DNA from: a virus | IMG/VR virus record: IMGVR_UViG_3300031673_000083 | Coordinates: 1-49,434 of that record | DNA: 49,434 nucleotides | Reading direction: 5' to 3' (one strand) | In this document: positions 40,665 to 48,796 of the stretch, one piece after another | Position numbering within the stretch: the stretch's first letter is position 1 | How the letters are laid out: the number at the start of each line of letters is the position of its first letter | Program-made: the position numbers and the translations under genes | Notes under the pieces: model-generated | Database searches by the model: none | What the model saw: only the letters and a program-made list of their open reading frames with translations | What the model was told of the DNA's origin: nothing

Positions 40665-41075
40665 ATGAAAATTAATTTAACACTTAAAAAATATGAAGGT
40701 TACATCTTTAGAGATAGAGAACTTACTGTTCCTGATGAACCATTTGCATTTAGAAATAATAATTGGAAAGAAGTTTTTTTGGTAACGCCACATTATTTTG
40801 ATAATGGTGAACTTCATGAACTCAAAATTTTATATGTCACTCCTAATCAAAATAACTTCTCAAATGATGTAATAGCAGTTAAAGAATATTGTCTTTCGCT
40901 TCATACAGATGGTCTTATAGCTGAATATGTATATATGGGTGTTACCAAATCGCACACACCACCACAGATTGTTTTACAAAAATTATTGGATAATGATTTC
41001 CGAAAGGGGTGTATTTCAATTAAAACTTTTTGGAAATTATTTGATAGAACAATAATTTCAATGAAAAAATTTTAG
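40665..41075 (+). CDS. Hypothetical protein, 136 aa, AT-rich codons
   Basis: Strand-rich protein starting [15 protein letters not shown]. Codon usage is more AT-biased than the deformylase gene 1 nt downstream. No family recognised. Confidence 0.7.
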   Translation: MKINLTLKKYEGYIFRDRELTVPDEPFAFRNNNWKEVFLVTPHYFDNGELHELKILYVTPNQNNFSNDVIAVKEYCLSLHTDGLIAEYVYMGVTKSHTPPQIVLQKLLDNDFRKGCISIKTFWKLFDRTIISMKKF

Positions 41076-41076
41076 A

Positions 41077-41628
41077 ATGGAATTCCAAGTAATACCTGAC
41101 GAGCAAACACCAGCACTCGCATTGATTCAAGACGAGTTCATTGGCGAGTATATTAAAATGCATCGTGAGAAACTCGAAGCATTTCTGGAATACGCTCGTG
41201 AAAGAAACGATGCTGTGGGTCTTGCCTGTAATCAAGTTGCAATTGATGGCAACAGGTTTGTTATTCGTGCATTTGCTCTGGGAGGCAGGGAAAGGAATTG
41301 GAGACTAATTATCGACCCTACCGTTATTGGTCACGGAATCAAGGATTGGAAAGGCGAGGGTTGTTTGACTTGGAAAGGCAGAGTAATTGTCGCTGAACGC
41401 TATCGCATGGTTGAAGTCACTTATTATGATATTGATGGTAAACCTCATAACGAAGTCCATAAAGGTTTTGATGCCCAGATTTGGCAACACGAAGTCAATC
41501 ACCTCAATGGAGTTGAAGAAGACGTGCGGGATTTCTTTACCGAACCACCAATCAGTATTGGAAGAAATGAGCCATGTCCGTGTGGGAGTGGTCAGAAATA
41601 TAAAAAATGTTGTTTACTTTTAATTTAA
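41077..41628 (+). CDS. def: Peptide deformylase with C-terminal SEC-C motif, 183 aa
   Basis: All three deformylase motifs are present: AVGLACNQ (46-53), EGCLTW with metal Cys96 (Thr in place of Ser), and QHEVNH with H138, E139, H142. The enzyme removes the N-formyl group from new proteins. A SEC-C zinc motif ([14 protein letters not shown]) follows at about 166-179, an addition not usual in bacterial deformylases. It may bring the enzyme to a ribosome- or SecA-related site. The start follows the upstream stop by 1 nt. Confidence 0.93.
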   Translation: MEFQVIPDEQTPALALIQDEFIGEYIKMHREKLEAFLEYARERNDAVGLACNQVAIDGNRFVIRAFALGGRERNWRLIIDPTVIGHGIKDWKGEGCLTWKGRVIVAERYRMVEVTYYDIDGKPHNEVHKGFDAQIWQHEVNHLNGVEEDVRDFFTEPPISIGRNEPCPCGSGQKYKKCCLLLI

Positions 41629-41632
41629 AATC

Positions 41633-41890
41633 ATGAGAAAACAAGACGTAGCTAAGTTCGTATTGATTATTTTTGCTGTCTGTATGGTAATTTTCTTTGC
41701 CGTGGCATTTGACAGGTCAGACGAAAAAGAAGCAAAGATTGCAGAGAATCAAGCACTGGTTGGTGAGAGCATCGTGTTAAACGGTGATACTCTGGAAGTC
41801 TACAAATATCATATCTGGCATGACGAATTCATTCTGGAAGACGGCAGACGTGCAAGCCGAGAATTAGTAGTAACTTTAAAAGTAAGATAA
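41633..41890 (+). CDS. Small membrane-anchored protein, 85 aa
   Basis: An N-terminal hydrophobic helix (about 7-25) with a basic start (MRKQ) and an acidic soluble tail. Its stop overlaps the next ATG (TAATG). Unknown. Confidence 0.75.
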   Translation: MRKQDVAKFVLIIFAVCMVIFFAVAFDRSDEKEAKIAENQALVGESIVLNGDTLEVYKYHIWHDEFILEDGRRASRELVVTLKVR

Positions 41891-42198
41891 TGATTAAATG
41901 GAAAACATGGGACAACCGATTGATTGAATATGGTAGACTCACGTGGCAACACCTGAGTAACATCCATTACTACATGAATCTCGTGCACCCCGAATTTTAT
42001 TCGAAAATCGATAAGAATAGTGTGAAGCACACTTTATACACCAAATATGGTGGAATTCTTCCCTATCATCCCGACCACAGGTTCGATTACGAAAAAATTC
42101 GTCTCGTTGCGCTTGGATATCTCAAAAATAATGGCGATATTGTGGTCAATGAAAATAAAATAGGTTGGTACGAAGAACCACTTGTAAAACAGAATTAA
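41890..42198 (+). CDS. Hypothetical protein, 102 aa
   Basis: TAATG coupling. Aromatic- and His-rich globular protein with a PDHRFDYEKIRLVALGYLK helix. Unknown. Confidence 0.7.
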   Translation: MIKWKTWDNRLIEYGRLTWQHLSNIHYYMNLVHPEFYSKIDKNSVKHTLYTKYGGILPYHPDHRFDYEKIRLVALGYLKNNGDIVVNENKIGWYEEPLVKQN

Positions 42199-42200
42199 TT

Positions 42201-42428
42201 ATGGCACGATACGTAACAGAGAAAGAAGTTGAACAGTGTTTTCACTCATGTCAATTTTTTAACACGAGTGGACACATCATGGAATGCACCCATCCTGATT
42301 TTGGTGAAGTGGAATGGGAAAAGAAATTGATAATTACACAAGATAATAGTCGAGGGAGAGTACCTGATAAGTGTCCATTAAGAAATGGAGCAACGGAAAT
42401 CGTTTTAAGAATTAAACTAAAGAAATGA
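42201..42428 (+). CDS. Cys-rich small protein, 75 aa
   Basis: The ATG at 42201 is used. Cys and His at CFHSCQFF, MECTHPDF and PDKCPL could form a zinc site or a Fe-S-like site. Its TGA overlaps the ATG of a 16-codon frame. Confidence 0.7.
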   Translation: MARYVTEKEVEQCFHSCQFFNTSGHIMECTHPDFGEVEWEKKLIITQDNSRGRVPDKCPLRNGATEIVLRIKLKK

Positions 42429-42475
42429 GTTGGGATGAAGATATAAAGTTACTTGAAGAAAACAATATTGAATGA
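42425..42475 (+). CDS. Mini-protein, 16 aa
   Basis: MSWDEDIKLLEENNIE: the start overlaps the previous stop and the stop overlaps the next ATG, both as ATGA. Both junctions follow the operon's coupling rule, which supports translation, at least as a coupling frame. No function assigned. Confidence 0.5.
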   Translation: MSWDEDIKLLEENNIE

Positions 42476-42708
42476 CTATGATACGAGAAAGAAATGGGTT
42501 AAGTTATTTTCCCCAAGAAAAAGAGTTCGTGAAGTACTTCAACAGACTCAAAGACACTGGTAAGACTTTCGATGAAATCGAAGCCATCCTACCACAAATC
42601 GAAAACTATTATTACGAAATGGTTGTTGTACCAGAATATCGTGAACCAGAACCAACATTGGAAAATCTATTCTTGAAATGGAAGCAGTCGATAGAGCACC
42701 CGTTCTAA
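42472..42708 (+). CDS. Hypothetical protein, 78 aa
   Basis: ATGA start, with an alternative Met at 42478. Pro/Glu-rich helical protein. Overlaps the next frame by 31 nt. Unknown. Confidence 0.7.
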   Translation: MTMIRERNGLSYFPQEKEFVKYFNRLKDTGKTFDEIEAILPQIENYYYEMVVVPEYREPEPTLENLFLKWKQSIEHPF

Positions 42709-42860
42709 AAAAGAAATACTGGTATTTCACCGAAGTCTGGTGCTGTGTCCTATGTTGGAGAGAGAACCGATATAGGGAACGCAGGTACACACCAAAACCC
42801 ACAGACCCATCAAAACGAACAGTATGGCATGACGAGGCATGCCCTGAACACTTTATATAA
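42678..42860 (+). CDS. Small Cys/His protein, 60 aa
   Basis: Contains CCVLC near the middle and a final CPEHF, spaced as a possible zinc knuckle, with many Arg between. Overlap with the previous gene is long (31 nt), so the start may be later. It could be nucleic-acid binding. Confidence 0.6.
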   Translation: MEAVDRAPVLKKKYWYFTEVWCCVLCWRENRYRERRYTPKPTDPSKRTVWHDEACPEHFI

Positions 42861-42872
42861 ATCTTAATTAAA

Positions 42873-43244
42873 ATGAACTGCACTGAAATTCATCTGGGTT
42901 TACCCCAAAAAGAAATCAGGGACTTCCTATCCCAACAAATGGTATTGGCATTCGAAGCCGAGAATAAGAATAAGAAAGCAACTCAGAATTATAGAGATTT
43001 TGATAATACTTTCGAATGGGCGAAGCACGATGCCAGAGAACAAATTAAATATCTTAAACAGTATATCATTAACATCGAAAATAAACAAGCCATTCTTAAA
43101 TTAATTGAGAACAACGGTTGGAAAGAACACGATGTCAGTGATGACGTTCACAATGATACCGAGCATAGACTTGGCATGTGTTTCATTGGGACAGACGAAG
43201 AGTATAAAGTTTTAATTGAAAAAATATATGAAAATCATGAGTGA
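42873..43244 (+). CDS. Hypothetical helical protein, 123 aa
   Basis: Highly charged, predicted mostly helical, with a KQAILKLIENNGWKEHDVSD segment. Overlaps the deoxyribosyltransferase-like gene by 8 nt. Unknown. Confidence 0.7.
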   Translation: MNCTEIHLGLPQKEIRDFLSQQMVLAFEAENKNKKATQNYRDFDNTFEWAKHDAREQIKYLKQYIINIENKQAILKLIENNGWKEHDVSDDVHNDTEHRLGMCFIGTDEEYKVLIEKIYENHE

Positions 43245-43671
43245 AAAGAAACAAATTTATATTATTGGAAGTCTGAGAAATGAAAAGATTCCTCATATTG
43301 CAAAACAACTCAGGGAATTGGGTTTCGATGTGTTTGACGACTGGTTCAGTCCCGGTCCTGAAGCCGATGAATTTTGGCGCAAATATGAACAAGTAAGAGG
43401 AAGTACTTACAAACAAGCACTCAGCAATTGGGCGGGAAAGCATGTATTTGAATTCGATAAGTTTCATATCAACAGGTCACAAATCGGTGTACTTATAATG
43501 CCAGCAGGTAAATCAGGTCATTTGGAACTTGGTTACATGATTGGTCAGGGAAAACCCGGTTTTATATTCTTTGAAGAAGAGCCAGAAAGGTGGGATGTCA
43601 TGCACCAATTCGCAACAGAGATTTGTGTTACGATGGATGAATTAAAAAAAGAATTAAAAAAGTTGCTATAA
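43237..43671 (+). CDS. Nucleoside 2-deoxyribosyltransferase-like protein, 144 aa
   Basis: The fold markers are IYIIGSLRNEK (phosphate-binding strand-loop), the acidic FDDWFSPGPEADEFW, and MPAGKSGHLELGYMIGQGK with the catalytic Glu. The family cleaves or transfers the deoxyribose-base bond, and relatives cleave other N-glycosides such as NAD-type molecules. In phages it can serve nucleotide salvage or counter-defence. The start at 43237 is chosen over two in-frame upstream Met codons. Confidence 0.8.
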   Translation: MSEKKQIYIIGSLRNEKIPHIAKQLRELGFDVFDDWFSPGPEADEFWRKYEQVRGSTYKQALSNWAGKHVFEFDKFHINRSQIGVLIMPAGKSGHLELGYMIGQGKPGFIFFEEEPERWDVMHQFATEICVTMDELKKELKKLL

Positions 43672-43673
43672 TT

Positions 43674-43703
43674 TGTAACATATCTACTTAGTTTTCGTAT
43701 AAT
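43674..43703 (+). promoter_or_regulatory. Phage-type promoter TGTAACA-N13-TTCGTATAAT
   Basis: TGTAACA (43674-43680), 13 nt, TTCGTATAAT (43694-43703), 27 nt before the ATG at 43731. Confidence 0.9.
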
Positions 43704-43730
43704 CAGTATGTTTAACTAAAATTTTAAATT

Positions 43731-43964
43731 ATGAAAGCAATTATTAGATTCGCATTGACATTATTAATTGGAGCAATTCTGGGATATATTTTCCACACTC
43801 CAATCGACACTAAACTCAAAGCCAAATTTGGTTCTGAACGAGTTGAAAAAACCAGAGCGGTTGCCGAAGAAAAACTTGGTAACGTTGCTGAAAAGGGTGT
43901 TGAAGTTGGTAAAGCAGCCGTTAAAGCAGGTAAAGAAGCACTGGATTCTACAAAAACGGAGTAA
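43731..43964 (+). CDS. Small membrane protein with amphipathic tail, 77 aa
   Basis: An N-terminal TM helix (about 4-21) is followed by a Lys/Glu/Ala-rich amphipathic helix (about 35-72), as in small membrane-organising or apolipoprotein-like peptides. TAATG coupling to the next gene. Confidence 0.75.
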   Translation: MKAIIRFALTLLIGAILGYIFHTPIDTKLKAKFGSERVEKTRAVAEEKLGNVAEKGVEVGKAAVKAGKEALDSTKTE

Positions 43965-44311
43965 TGAACTACGAAGCAAACATCGGTAGGCGGGTTACCA
44001 AAGGCAGTATCTCTACAGGGGATGCGAATCGTAAGAAATTCAAATCTGGACTGTATATCAATACCGTGAAAGGTGTGATAAATCATCTCGTCCTTAACAT
44101 ACCCGCCTACACTTTTGATGAAGACGACAGTTATGTAGAGTGTAGAAGGTGCTTTATCATTGACACACATGAAGTTGTAGACCTTGTTTATCACGAAAAT
44201 GAAGACAATATTGCATTTCAAGGCACTCAGCAGGAATGTCATGATTGGGTTTCTGAACAAGGGGGTGCTACTTTCACGTATGAGGTCAAACCGATAATAA
44301 TGAAATCATGA
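43964..44311 (+). CDS. Hypothetical protein, 115 aa
   Basis: TAATG start. Strand-rich protein with a YVECRRCFIIDTHEVVDLVYHENE segment including CxxC. Unknown. Confidence 0.7.
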   Translation: MNYEANIGRRVTKGSISTGDANRKKFKSGLYINTVKGVINHLVLNIPAYTFDEDDSYVECRRCFIIDTHEVVDLVYHENEDNIAFQGTQQECHDWVSEQGGATFTYEVKPIIMKS

Positions 44312-44571
44312 CACATAAATTAAAAGGAATTGCAGAAACCAGAGAGGTTTGGCTTGATGGCATGCCACTCGACCCCGAACCAAGTCTGGTAATAAGAAAT
44401 CATAGTCCCGATGGATTCAATTGGGGGTATGGTGGGTCGGGTCCCGCTCAATTGGCACTTGCCGTTATTCTTGAACTTACTGGAAAACCAGAAGGTTATC
44501 AGGAATTTAAATGGAAAACCATTGCAGGATTACCGCAAGGACAGGATTTCGATGTTGAATTCACGTTATAA
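44308..44571 (+). CDS. DUF6166-like protein, 87 aa
   Basis: The motif NHSPDGFNWGYGGSGPAQL with following Leu-rich helix matches a small conserved family I recall as DUF6166, found in phages and bacteria, with no known function. ATGA overlap. The family name is from memory. Confidence 0.65.
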   Translation: MTHKLKGIAETREVWLDGMPLDPEPSLVIRNHSPDGFNWGYGGSGPAQLALAVILELTGKPEGYQEFKWKTIAGLPQGQDFDVEFTL

Positions 44572-44592
44572 TATGAGTATTAATTAAAAACA

Positions 44593-44742
44593 ATGGAAAG
44601 AGAACTCCGTCTCGATTTTTGCGAAGTATGTTTTCAAATGACAAATCACTTAGGTGATGAATGTCAAAAGTGCAAAGCCAAAGAAAATAAAACCAGTCGA
44701 TATGATGATGATGATATTGATGAATATAGAATAAAGAAATGA
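44593..44742 (+). CDS. Small zinc-ribbon protein, 49 aa
   Basis: MERELRLDFC... with CEVC and CQKC pairs forming a zinc ribbon, then an Asp-rich tail. Its stop overlaps the next ATG (ATGA). Two consecutive genes here encode ribbons, suggesting paired adaptors. Confidence 0.75.
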   Translation: MERELRLDFCEVCFQMTNHLGDECQKCKAKENKTSRYDDDDIDEYRIKK

Positions 44743-45062
44743 AAGAACGACAAGAACTCTGGTGTCACGAATGCCAAAAATATGTGCAATTCGATATTGA
44801 TGTTGAATTGGATGGAGACCATATTATTGTATGCCCCAATTGTAAGCACGAACACTGCCGAGTAGTAAAAGATGGCAAAGTAACTGAGGTACGTTGGGAT
44901 AGTAGAAATGGTGGTGGTTGGACTGGTAATGCCTACATGACAAGTGGTGCAACATCAACAAATGCCAGTACATATAATACTTATAGTGGCACAGTTATGG
45001 CGAGTGTCAGCACACAATTTACTTATGGTGCGTGGATGAATCTTAGTACAGGAACAGCATAA
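44739..45062 (+). CDS. Zinc-ribbon protein with Gly/Ser/Thr-rich tail, 107 aa
   Basis: WCHEC and CPNC form an N-terminal zinc ribbon (about 8-36). The C-terminal half is rich in Gly, Ser, Thr and Asn (TSGATSTNAS...), a low-complexity, repeat-like region typical of structural or secreted proteins. The joining of the two is odd. Unknown. Confidence 0.75.
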   Translation: MKERQELWCHECQKYVQFDIDVELDGDHIIVCPNCKHEHCRVVKDGKVTEVRWDSRNGGGWTGNAYMTSGATSTNASTYNTYSGTVMASVSTQFTYGAWMNLSTGTA

Positions 45063-45235
45063 TGGAATACGATAATAAAATAAGTTTCGAATCAGTCGTT
45101 CAGGCTGACCCTACCCTGAAATTCCTTATCAGGGATAGTCAGTTTGATTTCGACCTGCTTGAGCACCAAGTAAACATCAGGGGTGCAGCAGTTGTATTGG
45201 CTATTTCTAAATGGATTGATATAAATTACAGATAA
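45062..45235 (+). CDS. Hypothetical protein, 57 aa
   Basis: MEYDNKISFE..., TAATG at both junctions. Acidic start, hydrophobic helix at the end (AAVVLAISKWI). Unknown. Confidence 0.7.
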   Translation: MEYDNKISFESVVQADPTLKFLIRDSQFDFDLLEHQVNIRGAAVVLAISKWIDINYR

Positions 45236-45462
45236 TGACAAGAGACGAAGCATTACAGGCAATGATAGACGGTGAGAAAATAAGTCATAGATTCTTCACC
45301 AGTGACGAATACATCTATATGATTGCACAAAACATCTTTACCGAAGACGGAGTTAATTGTGGAACGTCTTATCAAGAATTTTGGGTGGAAAAGGGTGGAA
45401 GACTTGGTGGAGAACTTTGGCTTACTGATTGGGAGATATACAGGGAAAATAATGGAAACTAA
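45235..45462 (+). CDS. Hypothetical protein, 75 aa (DUF2829-like pattern)
   Basis: MTRDEALQAMIDGEKISHRFFTSDEYIYM resembles the start of small phage proteins in which an early helix is followed by GxxI-x-W/F and an aromatic strand. Family name uncertain. TAATG coupling; 11-nt overlap with the next gene. Confidence 0.65.
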   Translation: MTRDEALQAMIDGEKISHRFFTSDEYIYMIAQNIFTEDGVNCGTSYQEFWVEKGGRLGGELWLTDWEIYRENNGN

Positions 45463-45820
45463 ATTTGAAAAAACAGCAGTATTAAGTGGTGATGTTTACC
45501 GACACTTTGGTATTCATCCCAACACAGTATCAGTATATGGTGATAAGGTTGAGGATATTGTTGTGGTTGTAATGAAGATAAGTGAAGACCAGAGCATTCC
45601 CGAACCTAATAGTAAACCTGATAAGCCAGATTATTGGGTGTGGTATGACGAAGATACTATACTCACTAAACGTGGATTCAGTAACATGTTGTATGCACAG
45701 AGATTTTTACTTAATATGTGTTTCCCCGCAGGAATAAAAGGAAGTGAAGATGCTGGTCGAGGTAAAGCATATCGTGTTGAAATCGTTGAAGTAAAGGATT
45801 ATAAATTAGAAAATTTATGA
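45452..45820 (+). CDS. Hypothetical protein, 122 aa
   Basis: The ATG at 45452 is used instead of a far-upstream start inside the neighbour. Beta-rich, with a YWVWYDEDTILTKRGF segment. ATGA overlap with the next gene. Unknown. Confidence 0.7.
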   Translation: METKFEKTAVLSGDVYRHFGIHPNTVSVYGDKVEDIVVVVMKISEDQSIPEPNSKPDKPDYWVWYDEDTILTKRGFSNMLYAQRFLLNMCFPAGIKGSEDAGRGKAYRVEIVEVKDYKLENL

Positions 45821-46248
45821 AAATATATGAACTTAAGAAATACGGAAGACATGAAATAACTGGACGTGGAACTGTGTTTTCTGTTCATCGTGACGATAAT
45901 GATGTAGAAGGAATTGAAACTGGTTCTATTGTAACAACGACAGATGATAGAAAACTCTATAAGGTCACAACCATTGAAATGTTTCGTAATATGGTAGGTG
46001 TTGGAAAAAACATCGGGATACTGGTAAAAGAATATGAAATAAATGATGAAGATATGAAAGAATTAGCAGATGGTACTCAGGTTAGTTCAAGAAGTTATTA
46101 CTTCGTATTGGATTTCAATGACCGAAACAATAAGAAAATCATGTATGATTTGTATGGTGTAATGCGGTTACATGAACTCACTAAACACCAATACATTTAT
46201 TTATTTAAACATGCAATTGAAGCCGAACTTAAAAGTCTGGAATCATGA
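45817..46248 (+). CDS. Hypothetical protein, 143 aa
   Basis: ATGA start. Charged alpha/beta protein with no motif recognised. Coupled to the next gene. Confidence 0.7.
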   Translation: MKIYELKKYGRHEITGRGTVFSVHRDDNDVEGIETGSIVTTTDDRKLYKVTTIEMFRNMVGVGKNIGILVKEYEINDEDMKELADGTQVSSRSYYFVLDFNDRNNKKIMYDLYGVMRLHELTKHQYIYLFKHAIEAELKSLES

Positions 46249-46622
46249 AAGACACTAAGAGAAAATTCGCAATCATCACTGTTGATACCAATGACGGTGA
46301 CTACGAAAGTCACACCATTGAAATAACTGAAGAACAAGCATTGGTTCTCTCTCGTGTGGCAATTGCAATTAAAACGTTTAAACCATACACTGTTGATAGA
46401 CATGATTTGGTTTGGACGTTCAATCACAATTTCCCGACTGGTGACTGCTTACGTGCTGACTTAAGTGAATTATCACCAAAAGAATATTATGTAGAAACCA
46501 ATAAAATCACTGAAGAAGATTTTCAGGACTTCATGGGGTTAATGCCGTATTGTGAGTTTGGTTTTCATACCGTAATTGGAATCAGAATTCTTGCAGTTAT
46601 TGGTGATATTAGATTAATATGA
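46245..46622 (+). CDS. Hypothetical protein, 125 aa
   Basis: ATGA start. Strand-rich N-terminus (KFAIITVDTNDGDYESHTI) and acidic C-terminal half. Unknown; coupled to the next gene. Confidence 0.7.
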   Translation: MKDTKRKFAIITVDTNDGDYESHTIEITEEQALVLSRVAIAIKTFKPYTVDRHDLVWTFNHNFPTGDCLRADLSELSPKEYYVETNKITEEDFQDFMGLMPYCEFGFHTVIGIRILAVIGDIRLI

Positions 46623-47146
46623 TGACACAACAAGAAAAAGAACAACGGTTGCCTTATATAACCCATTCAACCAAATATTTGAATTTCATCATCACGAGGT
46701 TCAAACCTAAGACGATGGTAATTGCGGTTGTGAATAAGAAAAGTGGTGATGAATTAGGAAGAATTGAATGGTATGCTGCTTGGAGACAGTATTGTTTCAT
46801 ACCTCATGGTAATACAGTCTGGAATACCGATTGTCTACATGACATTCAAAACTTCATTAATACACTCATGTTGAAACACGTACCCCAACCACAAGTTGTT
46901 GGTGTTTTGTGTAAGAATCTTAAGGAATTCGTTGAGTGGTCAGAAGTCAAACATAAACGTTCTGCAAGAAAATACGATGGAAGTCGTAGAATTTACAGAC
47001 ATGGTAAAACAAAATATATTGGATTATCACAACCAAATCATTGTGTGGGATTGGTACTTAATAAAATCATTGAAACCGATATGGTGCAACAAAACAAAAA
47101 TTATCAGATGTTATTACGTAATGCCAGACTATGTTTGAATAGATAA
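46619..47146 (+). CDS. Hypothetical basic protein, 175 aa
   Basis: ATGA start; the second codon is also ATG. Basic, with an Arg/Lys-rich C-terminus (KHKRSARKYDGSRRIYRHGK) suggesting nucleic-acid contact. It ends the operon. The 38-nt gap after it contains the TATTTAT motif. Confidence 0.7.
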   Translation: MMTQQEKEQRLPYITHSTKYLNFIITRFKPKTMVIAVVNKKSGDELGRIEWYAAWRQYCFIPHGNTVWNTDCLHDIQNFINTLMLKHVPQPQVVGVLCKNLKEFVEWSEVKHKRSARKYDGSRRIYRHGKTKYIGLSQPNHCVGLVLNKIIETDMVQQNKNYQMLLRNARLCLNR

Positions 47147-47163
47147 TTATTGAATTTGCGAAG

Positions 47164-47170
47164 TATTTAT
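47164..47170 (+). promoter_or_regulatory. TATTTAT motif before paralogous gene
   Basis: AGTATTTAT lies 14 nt before the ATG at 47185, matching the site before 49052 in spacing. Confidence 0.4.
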
Positions 47171-47184
47171 CTAAAAACACATAG

Positions 47185-47715
47185 ATGCCGAGCATTAAAG
47201 ATATAATCAACGAAGAAATAATGACTACCGTTGCCAACTTTCCACAGTTTGGTAACAGGTTGAAATCAATAAGTGAGACTGGTGAAGGTAGCAGTACTCC
47301 TTATCCATTCAAATTCGATGATGTTAGTTACAACGAAGTTAATTACAATTTCGACACCGAAGAAGATGAATATGTTGTCATTATAAACAACATTGATATC
47401 TATGCTGGTGTCTGGGAAATGCAATTCGGAACAGTTGGTGGTACACCCCAAGACGTTACAAATAGAGGTAAAATATTTAATGTCATGGCAACCATTCTGC
47501 AAATCACCAATGACTTCATCACGAGATTCAAACCCAATACGCTGAGATTCAAGCCAGAGAAAGATGAAGAACGTGCAGACGATAAGCGAAGGTTCAATAT
47601 CTACATGCAATACATTAAGAAAAACATGATACCTGCATACATGGTTTTCGAATACGGTGATTATATTGTGATTGAAAGAAAAATAAAAATAAAATCAAAC
47701 ATCCCTAAAATATAA
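47185..47715 (+). CDS. Hypothetical protein, paralogue of the 49052 gene, 176 aa
   Basis: Starts MPSIKDIINEE, shares the order TPYPF, a DDxxYNFDTEEDEY strand, FGTVGG/FKVRGG, a helix ATILQITNDFI and the FKPNTLRFKP strand with the protein at 49052. It therefore belongs to a phage-specific duplicated family, probably virion or assembly related given its separate upstream motif. No known family recognised. Confidence 0.75.
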   Translation: MPSIKDIINEEIMTTVANFPQFGNRLKSISETGEGSSTPYPFKFDDVSYNEVNYNFDTEEDEYVVIINNIDIYAGVWEMQFGTVGGTPQDVTNRGKIFNVMATILQITNDFITRFKPNTLRFKPEKDEERADDKRRFNIYMQYIKKNMIPAYMVFEYGDYIVIERKIKIKSNIPKI

Positions 47716-47719
47716 GACT

Positions 47720-48109
47720 ATGCCACAATTTGATGACACCTATGTAATGGATTACACAGCAGAAGAACTTGAGTATTTTAAAAAAGAAATGCGTAAATAT
47801 AAACTACCTTGGATAACAAAAGCATGGAAGAAAGTCGGTGTACCCTTCATCAGATACAGTTTTCTTCCAGCATTAATTCTTATTACAATTTTTGGAATTA
47901 TTTATAATGGGAGTGCCTACGGTCAGAACGAATGGATGTGGACAGTTGATAAAGCAATTGGATTGTTTTATATTTTGGGTTTTGGTGGATTCACACTTAT
48001 CTCTCACGTGGCTGAACTCATTAAAACAAACAAATTAAGACGAAGATTAGGTCTAAGTCAAAGAGACTTTAAAATATTAGTGATTGTTAACCAGATAACT
48101 GGTATGTAA
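47720..48109 (+). CDS. Membrane protein, 129 aa
   Basis: A charged N-terminal helix, then two TM helices (about 47-65 and 78-97), and a basic C-terminal part with a GLSQRDFKIL helix. Unknown. Followed by a promoter. Confidence 0.75.
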   Translation: MPQFDDTYVMDYTAEELEYFKKEMRKYKLPWITKAWKKVGVPFIRYSFLPALILITIFGIIYNGSAYGQNEWMWTVDKAIGLFYILGFGGFTLISHVAELIKTNKLRRRLGLSQRDFKILVIVNQITGM

Positions 48110-48124
48110 TTATCTTCATTTTTT

Positions 48125-48154
48125 TGTAACATATTTAATTGACTTTCGTATAAG
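48125..48154 (+). promoter_or_regulatory. Phage-type promoter TGTAACA-N13-TTCGTATAAG
   Basis: TGTAACA (48125-48131), 13 nt, TTCGTATAAG (48145-48154). The ATG at 48160 follows after only 5 nt, so the message should be leaderless. Confidence 0.85.
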
Positions 48155-48159
48155 TTGGT

Positions 48160-48786
48160 ATGAGAATACCACGAAAATTCATTGGAGGTCAGAGAGAATT
48201 CTTACAGAGTCTCTACAAAATAAAATATATACACTACCGAGACCTTCACAAACAAATCGACAGTACTAACTTTCAAATATGTACGAAAGCAGATTTCAAG
48301 GCAATCGACCAAGATGCCGACCATGATAACGTACATGAAACTTGGGGTAGACTCAAACACAAAAACATTGTGACTTATGAACACACAAGTAGAAGTAACT
48401 CACAATACTTCATTGATGACAAAGAGAACGTTTATAGATTCAGTAACCATTGGGGTGCTGTGGCGAGTTGCGAGTGGACACGAGAAGGTCAGGGTCAATT
48501 AGCAATGAGTGTATTCGAAAGCGGTGATTGGGAAATCGGTGTTGTCAACCTCAAAGACTTCGAGGTATTTAGAAGAAGTATTGATAGGAAACAGGATAAA
48601 ATATTGAATCCAGTATGGATAGAACATATGAAGTCTCTGACACCAACAAGTGAGAAACTCCATGAGTTGAAATATCATCCAGATTTCAAAGATTTACCGA
48701 GTAAAGACAAACAATTTATTGGTCAGAACTTCGGTATATTTAGAAAAGAATTAAGTTATCTTGATAAAGTCGAAAATATTAATTAA
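48160..48786 (+). CDS. Hypothetical protein, 208 aa
   Basis: Asp/Lys/Tyr-rich, beginning MRIPRKFIGG. A possible winged-helix-like segment (LHKQIDSTNFQICTKADF... ETWGRLKHKNIVTYE) followed by a beta-wing could be DNA binding. Not a named family. Expressed from a leaderless phage-type promoter. Confidence 0.7.
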   Translation: MRIPRKFIGGQREFLQSLYKIKYIHYRDLHKQIDSTNFQICTKADFKAIDQDADHDNVHETWGRLKHKNIVTYEHTSRSNSQYFIDDKENVYRFSNHWGAVASCEWTREGQGQLAMSVFESGDWEIGVVNLKDFEVFRRSIDRKQDKILNPVWIEHMKSLTPTSEKLHELKYHPDFKDLPSKDKQFIGQNFGIFRKELSYLDKVENIN

Positions 48787-48796
48787 TTTTACAACT

